Positions 37,689-45,391 of a DNA stretch of 64,000 bases are shown piece by piece. The notes under the pieces were generated by a model that searched no databases, had not been told where the DNA came from, and saw only the letters and a program-made list of their open reading frames with translations. How positions within the stretch are numbered: position 1 is the stretch's first letter; each line of letters opens with the position of its first letter. A program made the position numbers and the translations under genes. The DNA lies in NCBI RefSeq assembly GCF_030817015.1, contig NZ_JAUSYS010000002.1, positions 97,148-161,147 on the forward strand, read 5' to 3'. Source of the stretch: Arthrobacter sp. V1I7. Lineage in GTDB: Bacteria > Actinomycetota > Actinomycetes > Actinomycetales > Micrococcaceae.

Positions 37689-37958
37689 TTAGACGAAGGC
37701 GCGGACGATGCCGGAGGCGCCGGTGATGATGATGCAGCCGGCCAGGACCCAGCCGAGTTTGCCAATGGACTCGCCGCCTTCGCCGCGGCGGAGCTGGATG
37801 ACCATGCCGATGCCGACGATGATCACGCCCAGGACGCCGAGGACCAGTCCGATGCCGGAGGCCCAGTTCAGGACGGTCAGCAGGCCTTTGGCCTGTTCCG
37901 GGACAACGGGGGTCGGGGTCGGGATGACGCTTGCTGCAAGTGCGGAGAAGGAGTTCAT
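37689..37958 (-). CDS. VirB2-like pilin or small T4SS membrane protein
   Basis: An 89-residue protein with two hydrophobic helices (ASGIGLVLGVLGVIIVGIGMVI and LGWVLAGCIIITGASGIVRA) joined by a short basic loop (QLRRGEGGESIG), preceded by an Ala/Pro-rich N-terminal part ending VIPTPTPVVPEQ that may contain a leader. This helix-loop-helix design is that of VirB2/TrbC-type pilins, and such small genes sit at this place in actinobacterial conjugation operons. No experimentally defined processing site can be read. Confidence 0.65.
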   Translation of the reverse strand: MNSFSALAASVIPTPTPVVPEQAKGLLTVLNWASGIGLVLGVLGVIIVGIGMVIQLRRGEGGESIGKLGWVLAGCIIITGASGIVRAFV

Positions 37959-37969
37959 GGTGAGACCTT

Positions 37970-38581
37970 TCAGTTGGTGGTGCTGAGTGTGTCGGTAGAC
38001 AGGGCGGCTAAGTCAGTGATGAAGCGTTGGTACTCGCGGGCCGGCGGTGGGGACGTGGATTCCCCGTGTCGCCAGGCTTCTACCCAGGGCAGGGTCCAGA
38101 AGCGGGGGGCTCCCCCGCCGACGATGGCGGCGAAGTCCCGAAGTGCTTTGGGAGTCTTCCCCGGGGCGTCGGCCAGGACGGTGAGGCCGAGCAGATCAAC
38201 CGCGGGTGCCGCGCCTGATGCCCACTGGGTGAGAGCGCTCCGGGCCGCTGTCAGTCCCCGCATGTCGGCGCGGCAGACCAGCAGCACCCGCGGCTTGCTG
38301 CCGTCCTGGAGGACGGGCCAGCAGTGATCGGTGATGCGTGCCCCGTCGATCAGATCAGCGGTGCGGCTTTCACCGGAACCCCCGTGGGCGCCGGTGACCC
38401 ACAGCGCTGCAGAGCCAGCCACGGTGCGGCGGCCCAGCCTGTCTGCGGCGTCCGGTTCGACCATTCCCCTGAGCGGCGCGTTGATCACGGCCGCAGGGGG
38501 CGTGTGCGCTTCCGGCGCTGCGGTGTCCGCGCCTTCGGCCGCGGCCGGGCGGGTGATCCAGGGGTTCAGGGACTGTTGCAT
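37970..38581 (-). CDS. DUF6668-like protein of the conjugation operon
   Basis: A 203-residue soluble protein. It has a P-loop-like WVTGAHGGSGESRTADLI (about residues 61-78), then RVLLVCRADMRGLTAARSAL and LLGLTVLADAPGKTPKALRD, a pattern of degenerate MinD/ParA-type NTPases grouped as DUF6668 in actinobacterial plasmids (recognition moderate). The lysine normally found in the P-loop is missing, so ATP hydrolysis is doubtful. It lies next to a MinD-like protein gene; the two could act together in positioning or regulating the secretion machine (inference). Confidence 0.6.
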   Translation of the reverse strand: MQQSLNPWITRPAAAEGADTAAPEAHTPPAAVINAPLRGMVEPDAADRLGRRTVAGSAALWVTGAHGGSGESRTADLIDGARITDHCWPVLQDGSKPRVLLVCRADMRGLTAARSALTQWASGAAPAVDLLGLTVLADAPGKTPKALRDFAAIVGGGAPRFWTLPWVEAWRHGESTSPPPAREYQRFITDLAALSTDTLSTTN

Positions 38582-38614
38582 GGTTTCTTTTTTCGGTGTC
38601 CGGTAGTGGGTGGT

Positions 38615-40051
38615 TTAGAAGCCTGCGGCGACGGCGGCCGCGGCGGCCAGCCATGCCCGCTGGGTGGCGGGCTGGAGGGCTTCGTATCGGATGGGTCCGT
38701 TGACCAGGGCCGGATCGTAAGGAATCCGAACGACGGCCCGGACGAACGGGGCGAAGCCGTCAGCGATCCGCTGGGCCTCGTCCTTGGCCCGCTTCAGCGC
38801 CTCGCCGCTCATGCTGCGCTTGGCGTCGGTAGACTCCGAGACGATGACTACGGCATTGCGGGCCAGCTCCGCATCGTGGCCACCACGGGATTCCAGGGTC
38901 TGCAGCGTCAGTCTGGCGGCTTCGGCGCGGTCTTCGATTGCGGTGACGGGCACGACGAGCTGGTTGGTGTGGTCGATCATCCGGCGCCAGTTCGCGGCCC
39001 GGGCGGTGTTGCCGGAGTCCATGACCACGAGCCGGTAATAGCGGGTGAGCACCTGGTGGGCGATGTCGACTTCCTCGGCGGTGACTTCATGGTCGCCTTC
39101 TTCGTTTTCATCCGAGCGGAGGACGTCGAACTTGTCGGCGGTCTGGTGGTGGACGAACTTGGCGATTTCGGCCGCGTTCGTTGACGGGGAGAGCAGTTCG
39201 GTGGAGGCATCGATCAGGTCCAGGACGCTGCGGTCGTGGAAGCCTTTTTCGGTCCGCCATCCGAGGGTGCCCTGGGATTCGTTGTTGTCCCATGCGACCG
39301 TGGCCGCGCCGCTGTAACGGGCGAGGATGGCGGAGAGCATGACGACGGTGGGGGTCTTGTTGGCCCCGCCCTTGCGGTTGACCACGGCGATGGTCCGGGG
39401 ACCGGGCCAGTGCTGGCTGACCGAGCGGATGTCTTCCCGTTCGGTAAGTTCTTCCGCCGAGGGATCCATCCGGAGCCCCAGTCGCGTCAGTGTTCCGCGC
39501 CATCCCCGGGTGGCAGGTTCCAGCACCGGGGCGCTGACCAGGAATGAGGTTTCCTTCAGGCTGCGCCGGGTCGGCGCGGCTTCCTCAACAACGGCAGCTG
39601 TCTGCGGTTCCGGGGTGGCCGTCGCGGGGGCGGGCGTCCACGGTCGGGCGTCCACCGGTGCTGCAGTGGCAGGAGCGGCCACGGGCTCCGATGCGGGTGC
39701 GGGGACGGCATCAATGACGGCCGGCGCTACGGTCGTGGGTGTGGTTTCGGGGGCTTCTGCCCGGCGGCGGGCCGGAGCGGGCTCGTAGGAGACGGATTCG
39801 ATCTTGTTGTCCGGGTGGACGATGAGTTCGCCGTGTCCTTCGGGGTCCTCGATGCGGACCCGAACGGGGCGCTGGAGGGTCTGCGCTTCGCCCACGATGA
39901 GGGCCAGGGCGTTGTTGCGGAGTTCCTGCACGGAGTCTCCGGCAGGGACGATGCGGGAGTTGCCCGCGACGACGACCTCGGCGGTTCCGTTGTCCCGGAC
40001 AATGGCGCGGATGTTGGGAAAGGCCATGACCTCGGTTTGTGTAGTGCCCAT
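38615..40051 (-). CDS. MinD/ParA-like ATPase of the conjugation operon
   Basis: A 478-residue protein with an N-terminal about 90-residue domain (FPNIRAIVRDNGTAEVVV...), a Pro/Ala-rich linker (residues about 90-165), and a C-terminal MinD-like NTPase. The deviant Walker A is NRKGGANKTPTVVML, followed by VAWDNNESQGTLGW, YRLVVMDSGNTARAANW (Walker B-like) and VVPVTAIEDRAEAA. It resembles the MinD-type proteins encoded at the head of actinobacterial T4SS operons rather than the plasmid partition ParA, which is encoded separately at 49607. The function is unknown; polar positioning of the apparatus is a guess. Confidence 0.75.
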   Translation of the reverse strand: MGTTQTEVMAFPNIRAIVRDNGTAEVVVAGNSRIVPAGDSVQELRNNALALIVGEAQTLQRPVRVRIEDPEGHGELIVHPDNKIESVSYEPAPARRRAEAPETTPTTVAPAVIDAVPAPASEPVAAPATAAPVDARPWTPAPATATPEPQTAAVVEEAAPTRRSLKETSFLVSAPVLEPATRGWRGTLTRLGLRMDPSAEELTEREDIRSVSQHWPGPRTIAVVNRKGGANKTPTVVMLSAILARYSGAATVAWDNNESQGTLGWRTEKGFHDRSVLDLIDASTELLSPSTNAAEIAKFVHHQTADKFDVLRSDENEEGDHEVTAEEVDIAHQVLTRYYRLVVMDSGNTARAANWRRMIDHTNQLVVPVTAIEDRAEAARLTLQTLESRGGHDAELARNAVVIVSESTDAKRSMSGEALKRAKDEAQRIADGFAPFVRAVVRIPYDPALVNGPIRYEALQPATQRAWLAAAAAVAAGF

Positions 40052-40090
40052 GAGCTTCTTCCTTACGTGTGTGGGATGGAGGTGCGGCGG

Positions 40091-40606
40091 TTAGGACGGG
40101 GGCGGGGTGAGCCGGTTGACCTTCCACGGGGCGTCCTTGCCCGTGCGGAGCAGCTGCACCGTGTAGGTCCCGGCGTTGGTGGGGACCGCTGCCATGACGC
40201 CGAAGCCGTTGGTTTCATCGACGCTCAGGGTTGCGGTCCCGGTAACGCGGGATGCGGGGATGTTGGCCGGGTCCACTGCCGAGTAGTCGGCGGTGGCCTG
40301 CGGGGTCAGCCACCGGGCCAGGTCATTGGCCCACTGCTTTTCCTCCACCGCGGGGCGGGCGAAGTCCGTCATGGCGTTCTCGGCGACCTCCACCGCGCGG
40401 TCCTTGCTGGCCTGATCCCAGGTGATGCCGATGGTGGCGGGGATCGTGCCGCCCGGTGCCTGGGGTCCGCTGTTGGCGCTCAGTGAGACCGGCGCGGACG
40501 CTGTTGGCTGGCTGGTTGATTCCGCCGGTGTCAGCGTCGTGTTCGCTATCGGTGCGCAGGACGCGCAGAGCAGCGCCACGGCGAGCAGGGTCAAGGGCTT
40601 CTTCAC
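40091..40606 (-). CDS. Lipoprotein of the conjugation operon
   Basis: A 171-residue protein from GTG 40606 (AGGAG upstream; GTGA overlap with the preceding stop). The N-terminus KKPLTLLAVALLCASCAP is a lipoprotein signal with lipobox LCASC and the acylated cysteine around residue 17. The mature part starts with a Ser/Thr/Pro linker and then a domain ending GTYTVQLLRTGKDAPWKVNRL, similar to the NTF2-like fold of TcpC/VirB8-type or conjugation lipoproteins (fold assignment uncertain). A longer frame to 41068 is a shadow of the CHAP gene. Confidence 0.7.
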   Translation of the reverse strand: MKKPLTLLAVALLCASCAPIANTTLTPAESTSQPTASAPVSLSANSGPQAPGGTIPATIGITWDQASKDRAVEVAENAMTDFARPAVEEKQWANDLARWLTPQATADYSAVDPANIPASRVTGTATLSVDETNGFGVMAAVPTNAGTYTVQLLRTGKDAPWKVNRLTPPPS

Positions 40607-41688
40607 TTCTTCTCCTCTTGGGTGGGCAGGTACAGGAAAGCTGAGGGGACGGCGTTGGCCACTGTCCGGGTGTAGTAGCTGTGGTCCGCCGGGGCCGGGT
40701 TGCCGTTGTAGCCCTCTTCGACGTAGGTCCCGTTGTCCTTGACTTCTTTGACCACGGCGACGTGGCCGAAGCTCGGGTCCGCTCCCCCGGCGCCGGGCGC
40801 GTACCAGACAACGGCACCGACCCGGGGTGTGTTGCCGGCAGCCCAGCCCTTGGCATCCCAGCCGGCCTTCCAGGTCAGGGCCGAGCCGAGGCCCTTCCCG
40901 TCGGGACGGAACGTGCCGTTGAGGAACTTGAACGGTGCGCTGGTTGACCCCATCTGTTGGTTCACCCGCCACAGGGCGAAGTCCACGCACTCGCGGTAAT
41001 ACATGCCCAGCGGCGAAGTGCTGGCCGAGGTTGCGCCGACCTGCAACCAGGTCGGGGAGTTCTTCCACGGGTAGTCATCCCCCTCGCCGGATTGTCCCGG
41101 GATGGCGCAGTCGCTGCCTTGCAAGGAGAACTTTGAGTTCGAGAGGGCTTGGACGAGTTTGACGGCTTCGGGCCAGTACTTCTGGTAGTGGTAGGGATCG
41201 GCGTTGCGCTGGACCTTGTTACCGGCAATGGTCGGTTCCAACAGCTCCCAGCCGGCCACGGCCTGCAGGGCGTTGATGAAGTTCGTCGCGCTCGTGGTGG
41301 GGTCCATGCGGTCTGCGTAAGAGCCCCACGCGCCGTTGTCCCGCTGCTGGAACAACCCCCGCGAATCCGGACCGGCGCCGTCGCCGGTATCCAGCACCCG
41401 CAACCCCGACTCCCCCAGGGCCACCATCACGCTGATCATCTGCCCGTTGACAGACAAGTCCAGTGCCTTGCCTGCGCCAATGATGGCAGCGGCGTTCTTC
41501 AGCTGCTCCTGGGTGTAGCCCTCAACCTTGGTGTTGCCGTCGATGACGACGGAAGCGGCCGGGCCGCAGTCGGCCGCAGCAGGTGCCGGCCCGAAGAGCA
41601 GAACGATCGACAGGACCAAACCCAGAAAGAGCATCGGCACAATAACCGCAGTTCCGATCAGCAGTCCCGTCGGCTTCATGCGGGCCAC
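40603..41688 (-). CDS. Secreted cell-wall hydrolase with transglycosylase-like and CHAP domains
   Basis: A 361-residue protein (GTG 41688; ATG 41679 equally possible) that should open peptidoglycan for the conjugation channel. It has an N-terminal membrane segment (LLIGTAVIVPMLFLGLVLSIVLL), a lysozyme-like region with VMVALGESGLRV and SRGLFQQRDNGAWGS, and a C-terminal CHAP amidase/endopeptidase domain with the catalytic Cys in ECVDFALWRVN and His in SFGHVAVVKEV, followed by YVEEGYNG. This two-domain form is typical of Gram-positive T4SS hydrolases (VirB1/TcpG type). It is the first gene of the operon, 19 bases from the palindrome at 41707. Confidence 0.83.
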   Translation of the reverse strand: MARMKPTGLLIGTAVIVPMLFLGLVLSIVLLFGPAPAAADCGPAASVVIDGNTKVEGYTQEQLKNAAAIIGAGKALDLSVNGQMISVMVALGESGLRVLDTGDGAGPDSRGLFQQRDNGAWGSYADRMDPTTSATNFINALQAVAGWELLEPTIAGNKVQRNADPYHYQKYWPEAVKLVQALSNSKFSLQGSDCAIPGQSGEGDDYPWKNSPTWLQVGATSASTSPLGMYYRECVDFALWRVNQQMGSTSAPFKFLNGTFRPDGKGLGSALTWKAGWDAKGWAAGNTPRVGAVVWYAPGAGGADPSFGHVAVVKEVKDNGTYVEEGYNGNPAPADHSYYTRTVANAVPSAFLYLPTQEEKK

Positions 41689-41706
41689 AGACTTAAGCCG
41701 TTATAA

Positions 41707-41729
41707 ACTCTATTGCTTAGTAATAGAGT
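41707..41729. promoter_or_regulatory. Palindromic operator between the conjugation operon and its divergent regulator
   Basis: ACTCTATT (41707-41714) and AATAGAGT (41722-41729) are perfect 8-bp arms around 7 bases. The site lies 19 bases upstream of the first conjugation gene (minus) and 52 bases upstream of the small winged-helix gene (plus), so it could control both. Confidence 0.6.
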
Positions 41730-41780
41730 GAGTCGGCAAAAGAGGCATTGGTTCGCCATTGCGTCAGGCAAGATGGATCC

Positions 41781-42095
41781 ATGCCAAGCTTGATTCGACC
41801 AAAAATGCCGCCCGAAGTTGAGGTGGCGATCAGTCTTATGGGGAACCGTGCCCGGGTAAATATCCTGCGCCGCCTGTCGATGCTCGGCCCGTCGACCATT
41901 GGACGTCTGCAGGCTGCGGTGGATATCAGCCGACCAAGCCTGAACCGACACCTTGATTTTCTCGCCAAGGTGGGTTTGGTGCAGACCGACCCCCCGGCAG
42001 GTATGCGCCACGGCAAGGATGTCGTCTATATGGTTCACTCCGCTCGGGTCCGAGAGCTGACCCAGGAGTACACCAGCTACGTCCAAGGCATGTGA
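41781..42095 (+). CDS. Small winged-helix (ArsR-like) transcriptional regulator
   Basis: A 104-residue DNA-binding protein from ATG 41781. It reads ISLMGNRARVNILRRLSMLG, TIGRLQAAVDISRPSLNRHLDFLAKVGLV (recognition helix SRPSLNRHLDFL), then a beta-wing DPPAGMRHGKDVVYMVHS, as in ArsR/MarR-type winged helices; no metal-binding cysteines are present. It is transcribed away from the conjugation operon, with the palindrome at 41707-41729 between them, so it is probably the operon's repressor and autoregulated (inference). Confidence 0.75.
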   Translation: MPSLIRPKMPPEVEVAISLMGNRARVNILRRLSMLGPSTIGRLQAAVDISRPSLNRHLDFLAKVGLVQTDPPAGMRHGKDVVYMVHSARVRELTQEYTSYVQGM

Positions 42096-42190
42096 CCGCG
42101 ACTGTCCCGGGGCGGGCCGGCGGTATGCCGGTGCTCCGTGGGCGGGCGTACAACTTATCGCGGTGGGCACATGTCCACGATAGCAGGACC

Positions 42191-42209
42191 GAAACATGTT
42201 TCAAACATG
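42191..42209. repeat. 19-bp palindromic repeat, distal copy
   Basis: GAAACATGTTTCAAACATG is identical to 45373-45391. It contains the perfect palindrome GAAACATGTTTC and lies 2 bases after the stop of the XRE-like gene, the last gene of the cassette. A regulator binding site at this position would face the end of the operon, not its promoter. Confidence 0.7.
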
Positions 42210-42211
42210 AT

Positions 42212-42691
42212 TCAGTCAGACTCGGGATCGTTGCTTTCGTAAGTGTCCACGTCGTCCAGGAGTGCGTTGATCGCCTCGAGGGTCTTAATGTCGATGTCCC
42301 CGAGAGTTCGGGCCGCGATGTTCTTCAACTTGTTCCGGCGCATCTTCTTCAGGAGCTGCAGCTCCCGCTCAATTCGTTCCGGAAGTTCACCGGATTCATC
42401 GGTCAGGTATGCCGGTTCCACTTTGAAGAATTTGGCCATCGCAACCAGGGCTTCTTTGGGGACAGTATCGGGTGACTCACCGGAGCGAATTCGCCACCAG
42501 CGCGTTCGAGAGAGCTCGTACCCGTTTTCGCGCACGCCTGCCTGGATGTCGGCGAACTCATAGGGTTCTCCGCCTTCGGCAACCACGACGTCCAGGAGGA
42601 GGTTCACCTTGCGAGCAAGGGTCTCCGCCCGCTCTAGCCGATCGCGGGGACTGTCACCGCCAACCATAACTTCAACCCCATCCAATTTCAT
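42212..42691 (-). CDS. XRE-like helix-turn-helix regulator (ImmR-like candidate)
   Basis: A 159-residue protein from ATG 42691, which overlaps the hydrolase stop (ATGA). After an N-terminal helix (RDRLERAETLARKVNLLLDV), a helix-turn-helix-like unit reads IQAGVRENGYELSRTRWWRI followed by RSGESPDTVPKEALVAMAKFFKVEPAYLTD, which is the typical XRE ending. The C-terminal 60 residues form a charged helical tail (ERIERELQLLKKMRRNKLKN). Domain plus tail is the layout of ImmR-type repressors that are cleaved by ImmA-type proteases; the metalloprotease gene opens the same operon. Likely DNA targets are the two palindromic repeats flanking the cassette (inference). Confidence 0.7.
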   Translation of the reverse strand: MKLDGVEVMVGGDSPRDRLERAETLARKVNLLLDVVVAEGGEPYEFADIQAGVRENGYELSRTRWWRIRSGESPDTVPKEALVAMAKFFKVEPAYLTDESGELPERIERELQLLKKMRRNKLKNIAARTLGDIDIKTLEAINALLDDVDTYESNDPESD

Positions 42692-43854
42692 TCGCTGTTT
42701 GCCGCAGCCTGTTCTCCGGCCGGGCCCGGCAGGAACCAATATTCGTACCAGCGGCGGACAGCTAGATTCCACCCTACCGGGTCGGAATTCCATTCTTGTG
42801 TGTGTCCGGAACAGTCGAACTCCACGAGTTCTATCCGGTCTTTGTGGGTTTGCGCGAAGCGAACGGAAGTTTCAAAGGGAACGGACCAGTCATTCCTGTT
42901 GTGGAGGATCAGGACCGGGATACTCACGGCGCCGTGGAATCTGGCCCGGTCAGCACCGCGCACCTCCAACGGCCCCTCGAGGCCGGCCAGTCTGCTGAAT
43001 CCGCTGAGCGCCAGGAGCCGGGCTATGAGTGAGCCAAGGAGTTGTGGTCGGCGATGATGGCGGGCGTTGGCACGCAGCACGTCCTCCCAGACCAAAACCG
43101 GCGAGACCATAATGAGGCCCTTGATCATCTCCGCCAAGGATGACCGCTGCACGGTATTTAGAGCCATTGTTGCCCCGAGTGACCAGCCGAACACCACACA
43201 TTCAGTTCCGCCGCGCTCCGCAACAAACCGAAGAGCTGCTTCTAGATCGCGCCATTCCGATTCGCCCAAATGGGATCTAGCGTCCCCCGAGCGTGGGCCT
43301 TCGCCGTCGTTCCGATAGGAGATGACCAATGAGCTGAGTCCCATACGCGATGCGCTCTCAACCCCACGCAGCGTCTGTGCCCTGGCACTTCCCTGCCCAT
43401 GGACATGAATGGCCCAGCGGTCAGTTGCCCGGTCGATCATCCACGCAGGGGCTGGGCCGAGAGCTGTCTCGACAAAAGTCTCGAGCACGTCAGCTGCAAC
43501 GGACGATGGATCGACCGATACGATGCCACTCCACCGTCCCCTGGACTCCAGGGACAGGCCCGCGGGCCGATGAAGGAGGCGCCGTGTGACTTTGCCGTCA
43601 CGCGTGGATATGACCGAACCGATGACGGCCGGAGGGCCGCCTGCCGAGAGCTGTAGACCGAACTGCCCCGGCGCCAGCGTGTGTCTCGTGGCTGGGAGCT
43701 CGATCTCGTTATCGGAAATTGCTAGAGGGACGATGCCATAGCGGCGCCTATACGTCGCTGAAGTCGCCTGACGGGCTGCCCATGCCGCACCTGCAATGGC
43801 GCCCGCAGCACCCAGTAACCCGGCCCAGGCAACAGCCTTCAGCGAGGACGCCAC
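42688..43854 (-). CDS. Membrane-anchored alpha/beta hydrolase
   Basis: A 388-residue protein from GTG 43854, overlapping the preceding gene by 16 bases (frames extending to 44157 are shadow). The N-terminus is a single hydrophobic helix (AVAWAGLLGAAGAIAGAAWAA), the middle contains WAIHVHGQGSARAQTLRGV (oxyanion region), the nucleophile elbow VVFGWSLGATMA with Ser in GWSLG, ILHNRNDWSVP with the acid, and DCSGHTQEWN with the catalytic His. So it is a complete, membrane-tethered serine hydrolase, substrate unknown. Its place between a polytopic membrane protein and an XRE regulator in a four-gene operon suggests that it makes or destroys a small signal or processes a lipid (speculative). Confidence 0.75.
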   Translation of the reverse strand: MASSLKAVAWAGLLGAAGAIAGAAWAARQATSATYRRRYGIVPLAISDNEIELPATRHTLAPGQFGLQLSAGGPPAVIGSVISTRDGKVTRRLLHRPAGLSLESRGRWSGIVSVDPSSVAADVLETFVETALGPAPAWMIDRATDRWAIHVHGQGSARAQTLRGVESASRMGLSSLVISYRNDGEGPRSGDARSHLGESEWRDLEAALRFVAERGGTECVVFGWSLGATMALNTVQRSSLAEMIKGLIMVSPVLVWEDVLRANARHHRRPQLLGSLIARLLALSGFSRLAGLEGPLEVRGADRARFHGAVSIPVLILHNRNDWSVPFETSVRFAQTHKDRIELVEFDCSGHTQEWNSDPVGWNLAVRRWYEYWFLPGPAGEQAAANSE

Positions 43855-44825
43855 GACAACCGCTCGAGGTGCTCGGAGGCGCTGGCCAATTTTCCGAGGC
43901 CTTCGACACCAATTCTGTCTCTTACTTCGGGATCCCGGGCCAGGGAGTCCTGGATCTCCACAATCATGCGGTGCAGCTCGCTGCGCCGGCGGTCCGGGCG
44001 TTTCGGAACCACACCAAGGTCCAGCGTCAGCCCGGCATTCCCGGCTACTGCCTGCCCCCAGACAGGTTCCAGGCCCGCAAGCACCGAGCTGGTTCGCGCC
44101 GTTTCGTACACGGCAGTGACTTTGCGGCTGGCGGGAGGCAACGCCATACCGGTGCAAAGAAAAAGGAACGTAGCCGAATTCAACACCGCATATATTCCGG
44201 AAAAGGCGGAGAGTGCCTCAACCATACCGAGCACGTGAAGTGCATCGAGTACGAGCACATTAACGACGAACAGAACGGCGAACAGACACCCCAAGCCAAC
44301 GAGCGCGAACGCTGCGCTGTAGATTCCGGTGGTCCAAGCCTTCCGAAAGCGCACGCAGGTCCAGCCTGCGGCGGCCATAACCGCGCCTATGTAGAGATAC
44401 TGCCCGGCCGAATACAGGCCCGCCGCCCACTGCCATCCGTAATCCCGCATGAACGACGTCGACGTAACAGGAGCATCGATCAGAATGAACAGAATGGTTG
44501 CCGATATCGCCGTGCCCACAAGTCCTGCTTTAGCCGACACGTCGTACGAGGATCGCCTGCCGTAGGATGCCGGTTGTGCAGCCCGATGAATGGCCCGGGC
44601 GAGAAAATAGACGCCCGCCAGCAGGAGAAGGTTTGCTCCCAGGTCCACATAGTTCCCCCCGCCGACCCAGCCGTCTGCTCGCAGGTATACAGGGTTAATA
44701 TTGAGGACCATGGACACGGAAATCAGCACCGATGCCCATAGGATGCTGGTGTCTTTACCTTGGCCGCGTGACGCGATGACGATGAGCGTCAGGCTGACCA
44801 TCAGCCCCGCTGCGATGATCTCCAT
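43839..44825 (-). CDS. Polytopic membrane protein, MAB_1171c/DUF6545-like
   Basis: A 328-residue protein with seven or more hydrophobic helices in the first 230 residues (for example AAGLMVSLTLIVIAS, LGANLLLLAGVYFLARAI, AFALVGLGCLFAVLFVVNVL) and a cytosolic C-terminal part of about 90 residues (VPKRPDRRRSELHRMIVEIQ...). The arrangement resembles the actinobacterial MAB_1171c putative transporter family, often found next to XRE and ImmA/IrrE genes; recognition is moderate. A receptor or transporter role for a signal is plausible. It overlaps both neighbouring genes. Confidence 0.65.
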   Translation of the reverse strand: MEIIAAGLMVSLTLIVIASRGQGKDTSILWASVLISVSMVLNINPVYLRADGWVGGGNYVDLGANLLLLAGVYFLARAIHRAAQPASYGRRSSYDVSAKAGLVGTAISATILFILIDAPVTSTSFMRDYGWQWAAGLYSAGQYLYIGAVMAAAGWTCVRFRKAWTTGIYSAAFALVGLGCLFAVLFVVNVLVLDALHVLGMVEALSAFSGIYAVLNSATFLFLCTGMALPPASRKVTAVYETARTSSVLAGLEPVWGQAVAGNAGLTLDLGVVPKRPDRRRSELHRMIVEIQDSLARDPEVRDRIGVEGLGKLASASEHLERLSWRPR

Positions 44826-45379
44826 TAGCCGAAGACGTCCTCGAAGGCGCCCGGTTCACCAGGCCCCGCCCTCAACGCCTCAGCCATGAGATCAGCAAGG
44901 TACTCGGCCGTGGCCTCTTCTAAGGTCCGGAACTCGGTCCGCATGAGGGCCCTCCGCACGATCTCCGGAGACAGGCCACGAAAGCCGCTCTTTAAGACGG
45001 TACCCGCACCGGGTGTTGTGTCGTGGCCCAGGACCATGTGAGCAAGTTCGTGAAGAATGAACTGCTGACGCTGCAGCTCCCAGGGCGTCGGTGGATGAAA
45101 CACCCACTCGATCTTCGCCCCCGGCAGCCACAGACCACAGACGGATGTGCCGACCAACTTCTCGGTGGCACGAATCCGGATCCGCTTGCCGCGGATGTCT
45201 TCGATGACGCCCAGAAGCAGACTCAGAGTCAGGCCGCCTGGCAGTTCCAATGCTGCGAATGCACCGGATGCATCGCGGAAAGCCTGTTCAGACGTAGTTA
45301 CAGACAGGGAACGCAGAGCTTGCGTCACAACAACATGACCCTTCAATAGCTTTAACGGGGATAGGCTGGGTTGAAACAT
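44825..45379 (-). CDS. ImmA/IrrE-family metallopeptidase
   Basis: A 184-residue zinc protease candidate. The active-site motif is HELAH (His110-Glu111-His114) in QFILHELAHMVLGHD, and a downstream EEATAEYLADLMAEAL supplies the usual third ligand region. ImmA of ICEBs1 cleaves the XRE repressor ImmR; here an XRE gene closes the same operon. The first codon at 45379 lies inside the palindrome at 45371-45386, so either the operator overlaps the start or translation begins later (GTG codons at residues 16-18). It overlaps the membrane protein gene by 1 base. Confidence 0.8.
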   Translation of the reverse strand: MFQPSLSPLKLLKGHVVVTQALRSLSVTTSEQAFRDASGAFAALELPGGLTLSLLLGVIEDIRGKRIRIRATEKLVGTSVCGLWLPGAKIEWVFHPPTPWELQRQQFILHELAHMVLGHDTTPGAGTVLKSGFRGLSPEIVRRALMRTEFRTLEEATAEYLADLMAEALRAGPGEPGAFEDVFG

Positions 45380-45391
45380 GTTTCAAACATG
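45371..45391. promoter_or_regulatory. 19-bp palindromic repeat at the cassette promoter, proximal copy
   Basis: 45371-45386 is a perfect 16-bp palindrome, TTGAAACATGTTTCAA, and 45373-45391 is identical to 42191-42209. Within it, CATGTTT-C-AAACATG forms a second overlapping palindrome, so two dimers could bind side by side. It covers the predicted start of the ImmA-like gene, a position suited to repression by the cassette's XRE protein. Confidence 0.65.

Noticed and set aside
31792..39184. Long plus-strand open frames opposite the conjugation genes (for example 31792-33021, 32898-34199, 34346-35839)
   Set aside because: They lie antisense to clear T4SS genes, lack RBS and have shadow-like composition.
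38615..40051. The MinD-like gene considered as the plasmid partition ParA
   Set aside because: It has a long N-terminal domain and linker, lies inside the T4SS operon and has no ParB-like partner, whereas 49607-51093 is a normal partition pair.
43855..44157. N-terminal extension of the alpha/beta hydrolase to 44157
   Set aside because: It overlaps the membrane protein gene for 300 bases and has shadow composition.
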